64,000 nucleotides of DNA from the NCBI RefSeq assembly GCF_000429905.1, contig NZ_KE386982.1:270551-334550 (forward strand), given 5' to 3'. Both the position numbers and the translations under genes were made by a program. The DNA is from Desulfatibacillum aliphaticivorans DSM 15576. GTDB taxonomy: Bacteria; Desulfobacterota; Desulfobacteria; Desulfobacterales; Desulfatibacillaceae. The notes under the pieces were generated by a model. The model did not search any database. It was given only the letters and a program-made list of their open reading frames with translations, and was not told where the DNA came from. This document shows positions 61,965 through 64,000 of the stretch, in pieces (position 1 is the stretch's first letter; every line of letters begins with the position of its first letter).

Positions 61965-63029
61965 ATGCCCCTGCAAATTAATAGAAAAACAACCCGGCCT
62001 ATCCGGGTGGGAGACGTTCCGGTGGGCGGCGGCGCCATGGTGTCCGTGCAATCCATGACCAACACCTTCACCCAGGACGTGGAGGCGACTGTCGCCCAGA
62101 TCAAGAGGCTGGAGGCCGCCGGATGCGAGATCATCCGGTGCGCGGTCCCGGACATGGAGGCGGCCCAGGCGCTTCGATCCATCAAGGAGCAAATTTCCAT
62201 TCCCTTGATCGCGGACATTCATTTTGACCACAAGCTGGCCGTCGCCAGTGCGGAAAACGGCGCGGACGGCCTGCGGATAAACCCCGGAAACATCGGCAGC
62301 CAGGATAAGGTCCGGGAAGTGGTGCAGGCGGCCAGGGACCACGGCATGGTCATCCGCATTGGGGTGAACGCCGGATCTCTGGAAAAGGACCTGCTGAAAA
62401 AATACGGAGCGCCCACGGCCGAAGCCATGGTGGAAAGCGCCGTGAACCACATCGACATGGTGCGTTCGTGGGATTTTCACGACATCAAGGTTTCCATCAA
62501 AGCCTCGGACGTGTTCAAGACCATCGAGGCTTACCGGGCCTTGTCGGAAAAGACCGATTTGCCCCTGCACCTTGGCATCACCGAGGCGGGCACGCGATAC
62601 GCCGGCACGGTGAAAAGCTCTCTGGGCATCGGCCTGCTCTTGTTTGACGGCGTCGGCGACACCATCCGGGTGTCCCTGACCGGCGATCCGGTCACGGAGG
62701 TTCGGGTGGCTTACGAGATTCTGCGCAGCCTGAAAATCCGGGAGCGGGGGCCGGAGATCATATCGTGCCCCACCTGCGGCAGGACGGAAATCGACGTGCT
62801 TGCCATTGTGGATCAGGTGGAAAAACGCCTGCAGAACATGACCAAGCCCATGAAAATCGCCATTATGGGGTGCGTGGTGAACGGCCCCGGAGAAGCCCGG
62901 GAGGCGGACGTGGGCATAGCCGGCGGCCGGGGCGTTGGCATTGTATTCAGGCGCGGACAAGTAATCAGGAAGGTCAAGGAAGCCGAATTGGTGGAAGCCC
63001 TTCTGGAAGAAATAGGAAAGGATGAATAA
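61965..63029 (+). CDS. ispG: 4-hydroxy-3-methylbut-2-enyl-diphosphate synthase
   Basis: 354 residues. MEP-pathway enzyme reducing MEcPP to HMBPP, with a [4Fe-4S] cluster. TIM-barrel start PVGGGAMVSVQSMTNT; GLRINPGNIG, LHLGITEAGT; the C-terminal cluster domain with ISCPTCGRTEID and MGCVVNGPGEAREADVGIAGG supplies the three Cys ligands and the conserved Glu. ATG 61965 follows AAAGG, and family similarity begins just after it. The proS ATG starts directly after its stop, so the two are cotranscribed. Confidence 0.97.
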   Translation: MPLQINRKTTRPIRVGDVPVGGGAMVSVQSMTNTFTQDVEATVAQIKRLEAAGCEIIRCAVPDMEAAQALRSIKEQISIPLIADIHFDHKLAVASAENGADGLRINPGNIGSQDKVREVVQAARDHGMVIRIGVNAGSLEKDLLKKYGAPTAEAMVESAVNHIDMVRSWDFHDIKVSIKASDVFKTIEAYRALSEKTDLPLHLGITEAGTRYAGTVKSSLGIGLLLFDGVGDTIRVSLTGDPVTEVRVAYEILRSLKIRERGPEIISCPTCGRTEIDVLAIVDQVEKRLQNMTKPMKIAIMGCVVNGPGEAREADVGIAGGRGVGIVFRRGQVIRKVKEAELVEALLEEIGKDE

Positions 63030-64000
63030 ATGGGAAAGCAGATGAAAACGGCGATTACGCCGACGCGGGAGGAAGATTATCCTGAGTGGTATCAACAAGT
63101 GGTCAAGGCTTCGGATCTGGCGGAAAACTCGCCCGTCCGGGGGTGCATGGTCATCAAGCCCTGGGGCTATGCAGTTTGGGAAAAGATTGTCGCCAACCTG
63201 GACCGCATGTTCAAAGAAACCGGGGTGAAAAACGCGTATTTCCCCTTGTTCATCCCTTTGCGCTTTCTCCAAAAGGAAGCCAAGCACGTGGAGGGCTTCG
63301 CCACGGAATGCGCCGTGGTCACCCATCATCGACTGGAAAAAGGCCCGGACGGAAACCTGGTTCCCGCGGGCGAGCTGACCGAACCTTTGATCGTGCGCCC
63401 CACCTCCGAAACCATTATCGGCGATTCCTTTTCCCGCTGGGTGTCATCTTACCGGGATCTGCCCATCCTGCTTAACCAGTGGGCCAATGTGGTCCGCTGG
63501 GAAATGCGGCCCCGGGTGTTTTTACGCACTGCGGAATTTCTGTGGCAGGAAGGCCATACGGTGCACGCTACCTCCGAGGAAGCCTACGAGCGCACGGAAA
63601 TGATGTTGAACGTCTACGCCGATTTTGTGGAAGAGTTCCTGGCCATGCCCGTGCTCAGGGGCGCCAAAAGCCCGGCTGAACGCTTCCCCGGCGCTGTGGA
63701 CACCCTGTGCATCGAAGCTATGATGCAGGACCGCAAGGCCCTCCAGGCGGGGACCTCCCACTTTTTGGGCCAGAATTTCGCCGTAGCCTCCGAAATCAAG
63801 TTCCAGTCCGCCGAAGGCAAGGAGGAATACGCCTGGACCACCAGTTGGGGCGCCTCCACCAGGCTCATGGGCGGCTTGATCATGGTTCATTCCGATGACG
63901 ACGGTTTGGTTCTGCCTCCGCGCATCGCACCTGCCCAGGTGGTGTTGATGCCCATCATCAAAAAGGAGGAAACCCGGCAGGCGGTCATGGACTACACCAA
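63030..64000 (+). CDS. proS: Prolyl-tRNA synthetase, archaeal/eukaryotic type (3' end beyond window)
   Basis: About 323 residues visible. Charges tRNA-Pro. Class-II motifs: GCMVIKPWGYAVWEKI, motif 2 region NQWANVVRWEMRPRVFLRTAEFLWQEGHT, and AGTSHFLGQNFA; there is no editing INS domain between motifs 2 and 3, which marks the short archaeal-like form (ITPTREEDYPEWYQQVVKA start). The ATG at 63030 immediately follows the ispG stop. The frame runs open to the window edge. Confidence 0.95.
   Translation, partial: MGKQMKTAITPTREEDYPEWYQQVVKASDLAENSPVRGCMVIKPWGYAVWEKIVANLDRMFKETGVKNAYFPLFIPLRFLQKEAKHVEGFATECAVVTHHRLEKGPDGNLVPAGELTEPLIVRPTSETIIGDSFSRWVSSYRDLPILLNQWANVVRWEMRPRVFLRTAEFLWQEGHTVHATSEEAYERTEMMLNVYADFVEEFLAMPVLRGAKSPAERFPGAVDTLCIEAMMQDRKALQAGTSHFLGQNFAVASEIKFQSAEGKEEYAWTTSWGASTRLMGGLIMVHSDDDGLVLPPRIAPAQVVLMPIIKKEETRQAVMDYT

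Overview
The window looks like the chromosome of an anaerobic, sulfate-reducing or syntrophic member of the Desulfobacterota (former Deltaproteobacteria), closest in style to Desulfobacteraceae/Desulfatibacillum-type genomes. This rests on the gene families present: Flx/Hdr flavin-based electron-transfer genes, HdrB-type CCG proteins, a NuoEF/HdrA module, three selenoproteins, rubredoxin, an MttB-like methyltransferase and fatty-acid activation genes. It also rests on GC-rich genes separated by AT-rich or repeat-filled gaps. The species assignment is inference.

Layout. 1-2.2 kb: a fatty-acid pair (acyl-CoA synthetase, cut by the window edge, and a MaoC hydratase) behind a PsrA-like double operator. 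2.2-4.1 kb: a gene-free stretch with a 518-bp sequence present twice. 4.2-4.7 kb: an AT-rich orphan membrane protein. 4.8-12.3 kb, minus strand: hdrA-flxD-flxC-flxB-flxA-apbE, in which both HdrA and FlxD/MvhD are read through an in-frame UGA (selenocysteine). 12.9-16.5 kb, plus strand, divergent: a membrane cytochrome/Fe-S subunit with a c-type heme motif, HdrB, a 129-residue selenocysteine-containing HdrA N-terminal fragment, and NuoE. Then come a histidine kinase with a Rossmann-type N-terminus and a sigma-54 response regulator (16.7-19.6 kb).

19.6-38.2 kb holds unrelated cargo: YajD, two MarR regulators, a secreted protein, an NfeD/flotillin pair, an MttB-like protein, a TauE permease, TrmO, a metal/chelate-type ABC transporter behind a terminator-containing leader, an LtaS-like sulfatase, a porin plus a diheme surface protein, and a YczE-like gene broken by an amber codon. 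At 38.6-45.3 kb the redox theme returns: a sigma-54 promoter, a double-receiver regulator, NuoF, and a NuoG-HdrA fusion that lacks exactly the HdrA N-terminus supplied by the short protein at 15.7 kb. The two clusters look like halves of one NADH/heterodisulfide-type membrane complex.

45.8-49.6 kb: a phosphotransferase, rubredoxin with a small Cys-rich protein, a sugar aminotransferase and a stand-alone IMP cyclohydrolase. 49.8-55.8 kb: a sigma-54-driven nitrogen operon, glnD-amtB-glnB-glnA. 56.1-60.8 kb: two kinase-less sensory proteins (CheB-CheR-PAS and PAS-GAF) flanked by an imperfect 110-bp duplication of the glnA 3' end, whose second copy truncates a methyltransferase gene. The window closes with a repeat protein, ispG and the 5' part of an archaeal-type proS.

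Functionally, the window is dominated by cytoplasmic electron bifurcation/confurcation between NAD(H), ferredoxin and disulfide/quinone or periplasmic cytochrome pools, with selenocysteine at catalytic or cluster-binding positions.
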